In this document: positions 26,972 through 35,130 of the stretch, piece after piece
How positions within the stretch are numbered: position 1 is the stretch's first letter
How the letters are laid out: each line of letters starts with the position of its first letter
Source of the DNA: Parapusillimonas sp013416435
GTDB taxonomy: Bacteria > Pseudomonadota > Gammaproteobacteria > Burkholderiales > Burkholderiaceae_B
Length of the DNA: 64,000 nucleotides
NCBI RefSeq assembly: GCF_052180245.1
Contig: NZ_CP197474.1
Span: 558,001-622,000, forward strand
Direction: 5' to 3'
Notes under the pieces: generated by a model
Databases searched by the model: none
What the model was told of the DNA's origin: nothing
The model's input: only the letters and a program-made list of their open reading frames with translations
Translations under genes and position numbers: made by a program

Positions 26972-27436
26972 TTAATGTGCCCGGCAATCGGCGCAGATCG
27001 CACGCAATTCGGTCTCGTGGCCGGACAGCTTGAAACCGGCGTGGGCCACTTTATGGGCGAGTTGGCGGCTGAGGGTGGGGTCGCTCAGTTCGGCCACCGC
27101 TCCGCATTGCGTGCATACCACAAGCAGGTCGTGCGGCTCGCCGGCGGCGTCCATGCAGGCGGTCCAAGCGTTGATCGCGTCCAGCCTGTGGACCAGGCCT
27201 TCGTCAACGAGAAAGTCCAGGGCACGGTATACCGTGGGCGGCGCCGCGCCCGGCTGGACTGCCCGGATCAGTTCGAGCAGTTCGTACGCCTTTACGCTGC
27301 GGCGCTGCTGGAGCAGGATCTCCAGCACCTTGCGGCGTATCGGGGTAAGGCGTTTGCCACGCTGCATGCACAGCGATTCGGCGGTGCGCAGCTGGGCTGC
27401 CAGGGCAGTTTGCTGTGTCGAATGGTTGGCAGGCAT
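26972..27436 (-). CDS. zur: Fur family transcription regulator, Zur type
   Basis: A 154-residue Fur-family repressor with winged helix (MQRGKRLTPIRRKVLEILLQQRRSVKAYELLELI … PPTVYRALDFLVDEGLVHRL) and two CxxC pairs, CTQC and CADC, for structural zinc. Placement opposite znuCBA with a Zur-box palindrome between them shows a zinc-uptake regulator and not Fur. It should repress the znu operon, itself and perhaps the CobW gene when zinc is plentiful. The ATG at 27436 is used. Confidence 0.93.
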   Translation of the reverse strand: MPANHSTQQTALAAQLRTAESLCMQRGKRLTPIRRKVLEILLQQRRSVKAYELLELIRAVQPGAAPPTVYRALDFLVDEGLVHRLDAINAWTACMDAAGEPHDLLVVCTQCGAVAELSDPTLSRQLAHKVAHAGFKLSGHETELRAICADCRAH

Positions 27437-27459
27437 GGTAAAAATCAGAAAAAGTCCAA

Positions 27460-27477
27460 GTTATGTTATAACATAAC
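27460..27477. promoter_or_regulatory. Zur box between zur and the znu operon
   Basis: GTTATGTTATAACATAAC is a perfect 18-bp palindrome with the ATGTTATA core of known gammaproteobacterial and betaproteobacterial Zur boxes. It lies 24 bp upstream of the zur start and about 70 bp upstream of the first ORF of the znu operon, so it can serve both divergent promoters. Confidence 0.88.
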
Positions 27478-27546
27478 GCGTGAGCGCGCGGCAGCAATGC
27501 CGGGTGCGCGCACGCATTTGTGCTCCCTCTCGATCCTAACGCAATC

Positions 27547-27684
27547 ATGCCTTCTCTGCTTCCCTCTTCGTCCCGCCGGCACCGCGGATCGGCCTTGCTG
27601 GCCTCGTGCGTTCAGCGCATGGCCTGCATGCTGGCGGCGGTCGCGCTGCTTTGGCTGCTTACAGGATGGGCGATGGGATGGTAG
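27547..27684 (+). CDS. Small putative membrane protein, first ORF of the znu operon
   Basis: A 45-residue ORF from ATG 27547 to TAG 27684. It has a basic N-terminus (SSSRRHRGS) and one hydrophobic helix (ACMLAAVALLWLLTGWAMGW), so it would be a single-span inner-membrane peptide. It sits directly after the Zur box and its stop overlaps an alternative znuC start (ATG 27678), an arrangement suggesting translational coupling. I know of no named family for it. It could be a leader whose translation sets znuC expression, or a real transporter accessory protein. No clear Shine-Dalgarno precedes it, which weakens the case. Confidence 0.5.
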   Translation: MPSLLPSSSRRHRGSALLASCVQRMACMLAAVALLWLLTGWAMGW

Positions 27685-27692
27685 GGCGGGCC

Positions 27693-28403
27693 ATGGCCGT
27701 CATCGAGCTGGACCAGGTGTCTTTGGGGTGGCGCGACCGCGTGGCGGTGCGCGACGTCAGCGGCGCGTTCGAGCGCGGCTCACTCACCGCCATCGTGGGA
27801 CCCAACGGCGCGGGCAAGTCCACGCTGCTCAAGGGCATCACCGGCCTGGTGAGCCCCTTGCGCGGCAATATCCGTACTTCCGGCCGGGCCGATTCGCAGA
27901 TCGCCTGTCTGCCGCAATTGGGCGAGCTGGATCGCAGCTTCCCGATCTCCACCTACGATCTCGTGGCCATGGGCGCCTGGCGCCGCGTGGGCGCCTGGAA
28001 GCGGTTCACTGCCGAAGAGCACGAGCGCGTGCAATCCGCGCTGGAATCCGTCGGCCTTGCCGACTTCGGGCATCGCATCATCGGCACACTGTCCGGCGGC
28101 CAGTTGCAGCGCGCCTTGTTCGCGCGCTTGATGCTGCATGACGCCGACACTCTGTTGCTGGACGAACCTTTTGCCGCGGTCGACATGGCGACGACGGAAG
28201 ACTTGATGGTGTTGCTGCACCGCTGGCACGGCGAAGGCCGGACCGTGGTGGCCGTGCTGCACGACCTGGAGCTGGTGCGCAGGCATTTTCCGCAGTGCCT
28301 GTTGCTTGCAGGGCAGTTGGTCGCCTGGGGCGGAACCGACGAGGTCCTGACGCCGGAGAACCTGCACCTGGCGCGCCATCTGTGCGCGGGAGACTTTTTG
28401 TGA
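27693..28403 (+). CDS. znuC: Zinc ABC transporter, ATP-binding protein
   Basis: An ABC ATPase of the zinc/manganese family, 236 residues from ATG 27693; ATG 27678 would add five. Walker A is GPNGAGKSTLLKG, signature LSGGQLQRALFARL, Walker B TLLLDEPFAAVD and switch histidine VLHDLELV. It powers the ZnuB channel encoded next (GTGA overlap) with ZnuA as binding protein. The Zur box upstream and zur on the other strand point to zinc as substrate. Confidence 0.94.
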   Translation: MAVIELDQVSLGWRDRVAVRDVSGAFERGSLTAIVGPNGAGKSTLLKGITGLVSPLRGNIRTSGRADSQIACLPQLGELDRSFPISTYDLVAMGAWRRVGAWKRFTAEEHERVQSALESVGLADFGHRIIGTLSGGQLQRALFARLMLHDADTLLLDEPFAAVDMATTEDLMVLLHRWHGEGRTVVAVLHDLELVRRHFPQCLLLAGQLVAWGGTDEVLTPENLHLARHLCAGDFL

Positions 28404-29302
28404 GCTGGATATTGGACGTGCTCGTCGGCCCCTTCATCGAATACGCGTTCATGCGTCGCGCGCTCGCCGGCTCTTTCGCCTTGGCGTTCGCGGCGGGGCC
28501 GCTGGGTGTGTTCCTGGTGCTCCGGCGCATGAGCCTGATGGGTGACGCCATGGCCCACGCCATTCTTCCCGGCGTCGCGGTCGGCTTCCTGACGGCCGGG
28601 CTCTCGTTGAGCGCGATGACGATCGGGGGCATGGTGACAGGCCTGCTGGTCGCGGCGCTGGCCGGTGCCGTCTCGCGGCTCACGCCGCAGCGCGAGGATG
28701 CCAGCTTTGCCGCATTTTACCTGGTCTCGCTCGGTCTGGGCGTGTTGCTGGTGTCGCTGCGCGGCTCCAACATGGACCTGATCCATGTGCTGTTCGGCAC
28801 GGTGCTGGGCCTGGACGACGCCGCCCTGCTGCTGGTTACTTCGGTTTCGAGCATCACGCTGCTGGCGCTCGCCTTGATCTTCAGGCCGCTGGTGCTGGAA
28901 TGCCTCGATCCTCTCTTCCTGCGCTCGCAGGGCGGCTCGGCATCCCGGGTGCACATGGTGTTCCTGCTGCTGCTGGTGGCCACGATGGTGGCCGGATTCC
29001 AGGTCCTGGGCACGCTGATGGTCGTGGGCATCATGATGCTTCCGGCCACGGCCGCGAGGTTCTGGACGAGCTCGGCGGGCCGCCAAATGGTGCTGGCCGC
29101 CGCGTTGGGCACGGTGGCATCCTACGCCGGCCTGCTGTTTTCGTACTACGCCAATGTTCCGGCTTCTCCCGCCATCATTCTTTCGGCAGGATGCTTGTAT
29201 TTCCTTTCGGTCTTTATTGGGCCTCACGGCGGGTTGTTGCAGGCGGCACGGCAAGCCCGCGCGCGCCGGCAGCGCCTGTCCAGGATCCTGGAGCATCCCT
29301 AA
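28400..29302 (+). CDS. znuB: Zinc ABC transporter, permease
   Basis: A 300-residue ABC-3 family permease starting with GTG at 28400, which overlaps the znuC stop by four bases. Several hydrophobic helices are visible; the family motif LRRMSLMGDAMAHAILPGVAVGFL lies near residue 38, and the ATPase-docking region and LGTLMVVGIMMLPATAARFW follow. It forms the inner-membrane channel for zinc. The stop overlaps the znuA start (TAATG). Confidence 0.94.
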   Translation: MSWILDVLVGPFIEYAFMRRALAGSFALAFAAGPLGVFLVLRRMSLMGDAMAHAILPGVAVGFLTAGLSLSAMTIGGMVTGLLVAALAGAVSRLTPQREDASFAAFYLVSLGLGVLLVSLRGSNMDLIHVLFGTVLGLDDAALLLVTSVSSITLLALALIFRPLVLECLDPLFLRSQGGSASRVHMVFLLLLVATMVAGFQVLGTLMVVGIMMLPATAARFWTSSAGRQMVLAAALGTVASYAGLLFSYYANVPASPAIILSAGCLYFLSVFIGPHGGLLQAARQARARRQRLSRILEHP

Positions 29303-30312
29303 TGTCTCGCATCGGTGCTGTCTTCCATGAATTCCGGTCTTCGCGCCGTTTCGTGCTCACGTCGCTTGCCGCGGGAGCCGTTGCCGTGCTGGAACCGGCA
29401 TACGGACTTGCGCAGCCGACCTCTCTTGCGGGGCCTCCGCTGAAGGTCGTCGCCAGTTTTTCCGTCCTGGGCGATATGGTGCGCGAGATCGGAGGCGAGC
29501 ACGTGGCGCTGTCGACCATCGTGGGGCCCGACGCCGATGCGCATACCTTCGAGCCTTCGCCCAAGGACGTCCAGGCGCTGGCGGGGGCGCAGGTGCTGGT
29601 TCTGAACGGACTCGATTTCGAACCATGGCTGCCGCGCCTGATCGAATCGGCGGGCTTCAAGGGCTTGCAAGTCCTGGCGTCCAAAGGGGTGCCGGTCAGG
29701 CGCCTGAGCACTGAAAGCCCCCATCAGCACGCCGGCGGCTCGGAACGGGATCACGCGCCCGGCCGTGGACAGACCCCCGGGGATGTAGACCCGCACGCCT
29801 GGCAGAGCCTCAGCAACGGGATGCTCTACGCCGCCAATATCGCCGAAGGACTGGGCATGGCGGATCCGGCCCGGCGGGCGTATTACAGGAACCGCTCCAA
29901 GCTGTATATCGAGAAGATGAAGAAGCTGGATACCGAGATCAAGCTGGCCTTGTCCGAGATACCCGAGCAGAGGCGTACGGTGATCAGTTCCCATGACGCC
30001 TTCGGCTATTTTGCCGACGCTTACGGCATACGGTTCCTGTCGGTGACGGGGGTGTCCAACGAGGCGGAGCCTTCGGCGCGCGATGTTGCGGCATTGATCG
30101 ACCGGGTCAGGCGCGAGTCGGTTTCGGGCGTGTTCATCGAGAACGCCGCCAACCCCAGGCTGGTCGAACAAATAGCGCGCGAAACGGGCGCGAAGGTGGG
30201 CGGCACGCTTTATTCCGATGCGCTGGCCAAGGCCGATCAGCCGGCATCCAGCTACCTGGGCATGTTCAGCTGGAATGCGGGACAGCTCATTTATGTGTTG
30301 AAGTCGAATTGA
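29302..30312 (+). CDS. znuA: Zinc ABC transporter, periplasmic zinc-binding protein
   Basis: A 336-residue cluster A-I metal-binding lipocalin-like receptor. Ligands expected from the family are His in DADAHTFEP, His in VDPHAWQS, His in SSHDAFGYF and Asp in LYSDALA. A short histidine-containing loop (PHQHAGGSERDHAPG) lies between the first two, typical of ZnuA. The N-terminus SSRRFVLTSLAAGA contains a twin-arginine-like motif, so export may use Tat. It ends in KSN; this 3' end is copied several times in the downstream repeat array. Confidence 0.93.
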   Translation: MSRIGAVFHEFRSSRRFVLTSLAAGAVAVLEPAYGLAQPTSLAGPPLKVVASFSVLGDMVREIGGEHVALSTIVGPDADAHTFEPSPKDVQALAGAQVLVLNGLDFEPWLPRLIESAGFKGLQVLASKGVPVRRLSTESPHQHAGGSERDHAPGRGQTPGDVDPHAWQSLSNGMLYAANIAEGLGMADPARRAYYRNRSKLYIEKMKKLDTEIKLALSEIPEQRRTVISSHDAFGYFADAYGIRFLSVTGVSNEAEPSARDVAALIDRVRRESVSGVFIENAANPRLVEQIARETGAKVGGTLYSDALAKADQPASSYLGMFSWNAGQLIYVLKSN

Positions 30313-30317
30313 TGGCA

Positions 30318-30515
30318 GGGGTCGGACCCCGTACGGGGTCCGACCCCAGGTCCTGAAGCCGAATTGATGTGGCGGGGTCAGACCCCGTATGGGGTCTGAC
30401 CCCAGGTCCTTAAGTCGAATTGATGTGGTGGGGGTCAGACCCCATACGGGGTCTGACCCCAGGTCCTTAAATCGAATTGATGGTTGGGGTCAGACCCCAT
30501 ACGGGGTCCGACCCC
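30318..30515. repeat. Tandem array of the dispersed palindromic repeat, four units of 55-57 bp
   Basis: Palindromes at 30318-30347, 30374-30403, 30431-30460 and 30486-30515 are spaced 56, 57 and 55 bp. The spacers repeat AGGTCCTTAAGTCGAATTGA with few changes; GTCGAATTGATG equals the last codons and stop of znuA, so the gene's 3' end was duplicated with the palindrome. Centres are GTAC, GTAT, ATAC and ATAC. The array separates convergent znuA and xerC. Confidence 0.97.
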
Positions 30516-30523
30516 TATGCCGC

Positions 30524-31477
30524 TTAATCACGCTTGCGCCCCGCCCTGGGATGAGCCTGGTCATAGACCTTGGCCAGGTGCTGGAAGTCCAGGCGTGTAT
30601 AGATCTGAGTCGTGGAGATATTCGCGTGGCCCAGCATCTCCTGCACGGCGCGCAGGTCTTGCGCGGATTGCAGCATGTGGCTGGCGAAACTGTGGCGCAG
30701 CCCGTGCGGATGCACATGCACAGGCAGCCCCACCTTCAGTGCCAGACGATCCAGCTGCAACTGGACGACGCGCGGCGATATCCGCTTGCCGCGCGCGCCC
30801 AGGAACAGGGCCGCATCGGTGTCGGGATCGGATGCGCCTTGCAGGAGGCGCGTGCGCAGCGGCAGCCAGCGCTCCAAGGCCTGGACGGCCTTGCTTCCCA
30901 GCGGAACACTGCGTGTCTTTCCGCCCTTGCCGTGCACCACGGCTTCCCGTTCGTCCAGTTGCAGCCAACTGACGGATTCATAACCGTCCCGCCGCGTGTA
31001 TCGCCAGTCGAGGCTGGTCAGCTCCGACAGCCGCAGTCCGCTGGAATACAGCACCTCGAACATGGCCTGGTCGCGGCAGTCGATCGGCGTAGAGGGCTCG
31101 GGCAATCCCGGGCGGTCGAGCAGCGCCTGCGCCTGGTCGACGGAAAGCGCCTTGGGCAGGCTGCGCGGAACCTTGGGCGCGCGAACGCCGGCGGCCGGGT
31201 TGGCGTCGAGGCCGGCGGCCGGCGCCCACCACTGGAAGAATCCGCGCCATGCTGCCAGCGCACGGGCCAGGCTGCGCGGCTTCAGCCCTTGTGCATGAAG
31301 CCGCGCAACGGCTTGGCGTATGTGGCTTTCGCTGCACCGGTCGAGCGCCAGGCCGGGATGGCACTGCCCAAGATGATTGAGATCCTGGCGGTACGCCGCC
31401 AGCGTGTGCGGGGAATAGCGCCGGTGCGCCTGGAGATGCGCAAGCCATTGTTCCATGGGCGGCGGTAGCGGGTGCAT
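30524..31477 (-). CDS. xerC: Tyrosine recombinase XerC
   Basis: A 317-residue site-specific recombinase that resolves chromosome dimers at dif with XerD. The N-terminal SAM-like core-binding domain (RRYSPHTLAAYRQDL) is followed by the catalytic domain with Arg in SSGLRLSEL, Lys in GKGGKTR, HGLRH, GHANISTTQ and the nucleophile Tyr in IYTRLD. Gene order lpxL-lpxL-dapF-DUF484-xerC supports XerC and not a phage integrase. ATG 31477 is used; ATG 31456 would also keep the domain whole. Confidence 0.95.
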   Translation of the reverse strand: MHPLPPPMEQWLAHLQAHRRYSPHTLAAYRQDLNHLGQCHPGLALDRCSESHIRQAVARLHAQGLKPRSLARALAAWRGFFQWWAPAAGLDANPAAGVRAPKVPRSLPKALSVDQAQALLDRPGLPEPSTPIDCRDQAMFEVLYSSGLRLSELTSLDWRYTRRDGYESVSWLQLDEREAVVHGKGGKTRSVPLGSKAVQALERWLPLRTRLLQGASDPDTDAALFLGARGKRISPRVVQLQLDRLALKVGLPVHVHPHGLRHSFASHMLQSAQDLRAVQEMLGHANISTTQIYTRLDFQHLAKVYDQAHPRAGRKRD

Positions 31478-31513
31478 GCTGGCTTCCTTTGCGCTATTGC
31501 CGTCGGGCAGGAT

Positions 31514-32203
31514 CTAGGCGCAGTCGTCGCTGTCGACACGGCCACGCAGGCGCGACAGGCCGGCGCCGGCCAGACTGCCGATGATTTCCAGGAAGGCGGT
31601 GCCCATGTCCGGGGTGAATCGTTCGATGTCGTCCGAGCCCAGGACCAGCAGGCCGATGGGCGACGCATCGTCGGCCGCCGGCAAAGGAATGACGGCCAGC
31701 GACGCCGGGACCTCGGGTAGCCAGCCCGCCGCTTCCTGGTTCTTGTAAGGACCGCAGTAGGGCCGGGACAGTTCGCGCGCGTAGTTGCGTATCGACGGGG
31801 TGACATCCCGCGCATGCGGGCTGTCGGCGTCGAGGTCGGACAGGTCCCACACGCGCAGCGCGACGCCTGGCAAGTCGAAGAGTTCGCGCAGGTGGTCGAC
31901 GATGTGTCCGGGCAAAACGGCAGCGTCGTCTTCGGCCAGCATGCGGCAGCACCAGCTGGTGAGCGTCTTGCTGGTCCGCTCGTTGCCGCTGGCATTGTGC
32001 GCAAGCCCCGAGAGCTTCCACTCCAAGTCTTTGACACGGGCGCGCAGCGTGAGGATCTGGCGCTCGCCCAGCGATATGGCGCGTGTCTCATTGGGGTGGG
32101 GGACACGCAGATTGGCGAAGAGCTCCGCATGATCTTGAAAAAAAGAGGGCTGCTCTTGGAGGAAACGCGCGATCGTGTCGGCGGTAAGGCTCTCTGCGGT
32201 CAT
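31514..32203 (-). CDS. DUF484 family protein
   Basis: A 229-residue DUF484 protein. The N-terminal helix ADTIARFLQEQPSFFQDHAELFANLRVPHP is the family hallmark, then comes a coiled segment (LTLRARVKDLEWKLSGL) and a GAF-like C-terminal half (VIPLPAADDASPIGLLVLGSDD). Function is unknown; the gene is conserved between dapF and xerC in many beta- and gammaproteobacteria. Its start overlaps the dapF stop by ATGA. Confidence 0.9.
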   Translation of the reverse strand: MTAESLTADTIARFLQEQPSFFQDHAELFANLRVPHPNETRAISLGERQILTLRARVKDLEWKLSGLAHNASGNERTSKTLTSWCCRMLAEDDAAVLPGHIVDHLRELFDLPGVALRVWDLSDLDADSPHARDVTPSIRNYARELSRPYCGPYKNQEAAGWLPEVPASLAVIPLPAADDASPIGLLVLGSDDIERFTPDMGTAFLEIIGSLAGAGLSRLRGRVDSDDCA

Positions 32204-33093
32204 GGTGGCGAAACGTCCTTTAAAGGGAGCTGTTGAACCAGGTTGTCGATATCGACCTGGCCGGAATAAACGGTGGTGGCGGGGCCGCTCATGCGCAGTT
32301 GCCGGCCGTCCCAGGCGACACGAAGAGGCCCTCCCCGCGTGTGGACTTGTACCGGACTGTCGAGCAGGCCGAGCCGTATCCCCGCGACGGCCGCGGCGCA
32401 GGCGCCCGTGCCGCAAGCCAGCGTTTCGCCGGCGCCGCGCTCGTAGACGCGCAATCGTATGGTGTGCCGATCGACCACTTGCATGAAGCCGGCGTTGACG
32501 CGCTGCTTGAAGCGTGGATGGGACTCGATCATCGGGCCGATCTCTTCCACGGGATAGCGATCCACGTCATCCACCTGTTGCACGGCATGGGGATTGGAGA
32601 TCGCCACCAGGGAGAGCTGGGCGTCGGGGTGGCCGGCCAGCGGCAGCGCCCATAGGGTGTCGGCGCCGCGGGCCTGCGACGAGAGGCCTGCAGCGTCGAA
32701 GGCGACGTCCTGGGGAAGGAAGCGGGTCTGGCCCATTTCTACCGAGACGCCGCCGTCGGCGCTGTTGTCCAGGGTGATCAGGCCGGTGCAGATTTCGGCG
32801 CGCAAGGGATTGCGCCGCGACAGGCCTTGCTCATGCACGAAACGCACGAAGCAGCGCGCGCCGTTGCCGCAGTGCTCGACTTCGCCGCCGTCAGCGTTGA
32901 AGATGCGATAGCGGAAATCGGCCTCGGGATGATGCGGCGTTTCGACAAGCAGGATCTGGTCGGCGCCGATGCCGAACTGCCGATGCGCGAGCGCGCGCGC
33001 CCGTTCGGGCGTCATTTCTATGGCTTGGCGAACGCCGTCCAGGACGACGAAATCGTTGCCCGCGCCATGCATTTTTACGAAGTTCCAGATCAT
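32200..33093 (-). CDS. dapF: Diaminopimelate epimerase
   Basis: It converts LL- to meso-diaminopimelate for lysine and peptidoglycan synthesis. The start WNFVKMHGAGNDFVVLDG and the two catalytic cysteines, in EHCGNGARC (near residue 75) and ETLACGTGACA (near 225), are diagnostic. The ATG at 33093 gives 297 residues. It is cytoplasmic and the third gene of the lpxL-lpxL-dapF-DUF484-xerC run. Confidence 0.97.
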   Translation of the reverse strand: MIWNFVKMHGAGNDFVVLDGVRQAIEMTPERARALAHRQFGIGADQILLVETPHHPEADFRYRIFNADGGEVEHCGNGARCFVRFVHEQGLSRRNPLRAEICTGLITLDNSADGGVSVEMGQTRFLPQDVAFDAAGLSSQARGADTLWALPLAGHPDAQLSLVAISNPHAVQQVDDVDRYPVEEIGPMIESHPRFKQRVNAGFMQVVDRHTIRLRVYERGAGETLACGTGACAAAVAGIRLGLLDSPVQVHTRGGPLRVAWDGRQLRMSGPATTVYSGQVDIDNLVQQLPLKDVSPP

Positions 33094-33142
33094 GGGAGTG
33101 ATTATGCCCCGATTCATTGTGTTTGGCTGCGCCGGCGCCGCG

Positions 33143-34033
33143 TCAGTAGATGCGGGCTTCGCCTTCCGGCCGGGTCTTGAAGCGCCGGTGCACCCAGTAG
33201 TATTGCGGCGGGTCCTGGCGAACCCAGTCTTCGATGAGCCGGTTCAGGCGGGCGGTGGCTGCTTCCGGCGTGTCGTCGCCGGGAAAGTCCGCCAGCGGCG
33301 GGAGAACCTGGACGTGATACTTGCCGGTGGCCAGGTCCAGCCGGGACACGATAGGCACGACCGCCGCGTCGACGCTTTTCGCGATCTGGGCGGTGGCCAA
33401 CAAGGTGGCGGCCGGCACGCCGAAGAAAGGCAGGAAGGCGGCGCCCGTCGTGCCGAAGTCCATGTCAGGCAGGTAATAGGTGGGCACGCGATTGCGCAGG
33501 TGGCGGATGAGGCCCCGGACGCCGTCATGGCGGCTGACCAGATGCACGGTATTGAAACGGCCACGGCCCTGGCGCACGATCTCGTCCACGTCCGCATCGC
33601 TCTGGCGCGTGTACATGGTGGCCGATTCGCGCAGGAACAGCGTCAATCGCGTCGCGGCGGCGTCCAACGAAATGAAGTGCGGCGCAAGCATGAGGATACG
33701 GCGTTCGGACTTGATCAGCGCATCCAGGTGCTCCAGCCCGGTAATGGGTGTGGCGTTGATGATGGTCGATGGGGCGCCGAACCACAGCAGCCCGCGGTCC
33801 ACCACGGATTGCGCGAGCAATTGGAAGTGCTGCTTCAGCCAGATTTCGCGGTCTTGCGGCGACCTTTCGGGAAAGCACAGGGCAAGATTGGTGCGTACGA
33901 TGTGCGCCCGCGAGCGCATGAGCTTGGGCGCGAGCCAGCCCAGCATACGCGCCCAGCGGCGGCGCGTGCCATACGGGCTGCGGCCGAAATAGGAGAATAC
34001 GCCGCGTAGCAGGGGAAGCTTGTTGAATTTCAT
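33143..34033 (-). CDS. Lipid A biosynthesis lauroyl/myristoyl-type acyltransferase (LpxL/HtrB family)
   Basis: A 296-residue inner-membrane acyltransferase of the LABLAT family. The catalytic H-x4-D is in APHFISLDAA (near residue 125), DMDFG lies near 205, and QYYWVHRRFKTRPEG is close to the C-terminus, as in HtrB/LpxL. It adds a secondary acyl chain to lipid A. A paralogue lies directly upstream (ATGA overlap); the two likely act on different positions. Which is LpxL or LpxM cannot be said. Confidence 0.92.
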   Translation of the reverse strand: MKFNKLPLLRGVFSYFGRSPYGTRRRWARMLGWLAPKLMRSRAHIVRTNLALCFPERSPQDREIWLKQHFQLLAQSVVDRGLLWFGAPSTIINATPITGLEHLDALIKSERRILMLAPHFISLDAAATRLTLFLRESATMYTRQSDADVDEIVRQGRGRFNTVHLVSRHDGVRGLIRHLRNRVPTYYLPDMDFGTTGAAFLPFFGVPAATLLATAQIAKSVDAAVVPIVSRLDLATGKYHVQVLPPLADFPGDDTPEAATARLNRLIEDWVRQDPPQYYWVHRRFKTRPEGEARIY

Positions 34034-34884
34034 TGAGGAGGGTCGGCGGGACGCGGTGGCGCCTCTTCGGGAATCTTGTAGCGGTTGTAGCTCCACAGGT
34101 ATTGCTGCGGAAAACGGCGGATGAGGGTTTCCATGGCGCTGTTGATGGAAGCCGTCAAGGCCTGCGGGCTGGAGGGCAGGGGTTCGGGCAGCCGCAGATA
34201 GTGAATGCGCCAGCCTTTTCCGCCAGGCAAGCGTTCACCCGCCGTCAGGATGACCGCCACGCCGGTCTGCAGCGCCAGCTTGCTTGCCAGCGTCATGGTA
34301 TAAGCCTGCTTGCCGAAAAAGGGCGTCCAGATGCCGTCGCCGCTGCTGGGCACCTGGTCGGGCAGCATGCCCACCGCCTCGCCGCGCTTGAGTGCGCGGA
34401 CGAACTCGCGCACTCCCTGCGTCGAGGCCGGAACAGCCTTGAGGCCGGGCATGTCACGGGCGTGTTGCATGATGGGCTCAAGAAACGACTGGCGAGGAGG
34501 GCGGTACATGACGGTGATCGGCCCATGCTTGGTCGTGTAGCGCGCGGTGATCTCGAAGCAGCCCAGATGCGGCGTCAAATACAGGATGCCCCGGCCTTCG
34601 GCGAGGGCATTGCGTACCACCTGGTCGTCGGCGCTGTCGGTGAGGTCCAGGCATTCCTCCGTGTGCAGCCAGATGCGGGGCGTTTCGAGAATCATCGCGC
34701 CGGTTTCCGCGGCGGCTTGCCGCGCGAACGACGGGTCGTGATAGCCCGCCTGACGAGCATTCTGCAACAGGCGCCGGCGGTATCGGCCGGGCAGGGCATA
34801 GACGAGCATGCCGACTAGGCGCCCGACCCTGTGCAGCACGGGAAGCGGCAGGGAGGCCAGCAGATGAAACAAAGCCCGGAACAT
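34030..34884 (-). CDS. Second lipid A acyltransferase (LpxL/HtrB family)
   Basis: A 284-residue paralogue of the next gene. The catalytic H-x4-E is in LTPHLGCFEITARY (near residue 113); MYRPPRQSFLEP, LPDQVPSSGDGIW and the C-terminal QQYLWSYNRYKIP fit the family. The ATG at 34884 gives a short N-terminus followed by a membrane-binding helix (LFHLLASLPLPVLHRVGRLVGMLVYAL). It is the first gene of the operon and divergent from metK. Confidence 0.92.
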   Translation of the reverse strand: MFRALFHLLASLPLPVLHRVGRLVGMLVYALPGRYRRRLLQNARQAGYHDPSFARQAAAETGAMILETPRIWLHTEECLDLTDSADDQVVRNALAEGRGILYLTPHLGCFEITARYTTKHGPITVMYRPPRQSFLEPIMQHARDMPGLKAVPASTQGVREFVRALKRGEAVGMLPDQVPSSGDGIWTPFFGKQAYTMTLASKLALQTGVAVILTAGERLPGGKGWRIHYLRLPEPLPSSPQALTASINSAMETLIRRFPQQYLWSYNRYKIPEEAPPRPADPPQ

Positions 34885-34977
34885 AGACGGCTGAAATAAC
34901 CCTTGCGGAAGGTGGTGTAAATAGTATCCGGGCCTATTTTCGCTTAAAATGCCATTTATCGCTGAGTTAACCGACAA

Positions 34978-35130
34978 CTTGCGGGGCGATAAAGCGCTGT
35001 CTCCGGGTGGCGTGCAACTAATCCGCTAAAGCGTCGCGCCCGATTTTCACTGCTACGCAGGTGTCCGAGGTGCAACGCGTTTCGTTCAACCTCCAGGCCG
35101 GGCAACCGGCAATACAAGGACGCAATCGCC
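34978..35130 (+). promoter_or_regulatory. Structured leader upstream of metK, unassigned
   Basis: The 150 bp before metK hold no ORF but clear pairing potential. A hairpin at 35067-35093 has GAGGT pairing with ACCTC and AACG with CGTT around a 5-nt loop; GGCG at 35009 can pair with CGCC at 35057. It shares the words CCGAGG, TGCAAC and CCAGGC with the SAH riboswitch upstream of ahcY, but not in its full layout. It could be a regulatory leader; I cannot assign a class. Confidence 0.35.

Noticed and set aside
25913..28141. 742-codon open frame on the plus strand across the CobW gene, zur and znuC
   Set aside because: Shadow of three recognised genes; its Val-rich part is the antisense of the histidine-rich CobW insert.
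30318..30515. Regularly spaced repeats that could suggest a CRISPR array
   Set aside because: The repeat unit is a perfect palindrome, the spacers are near-identical copies of one another and of the znuA end, and no cas genes are present. It is a tandem duplication.
33143..34884. Possible loss of the catalytic His in the two LpxL-like proteins
   Set aside because: The H-x4-D/E motif is intact in both (HFISLD and HLGCFE); an earlier look at the wrong segment suggested otherwise.
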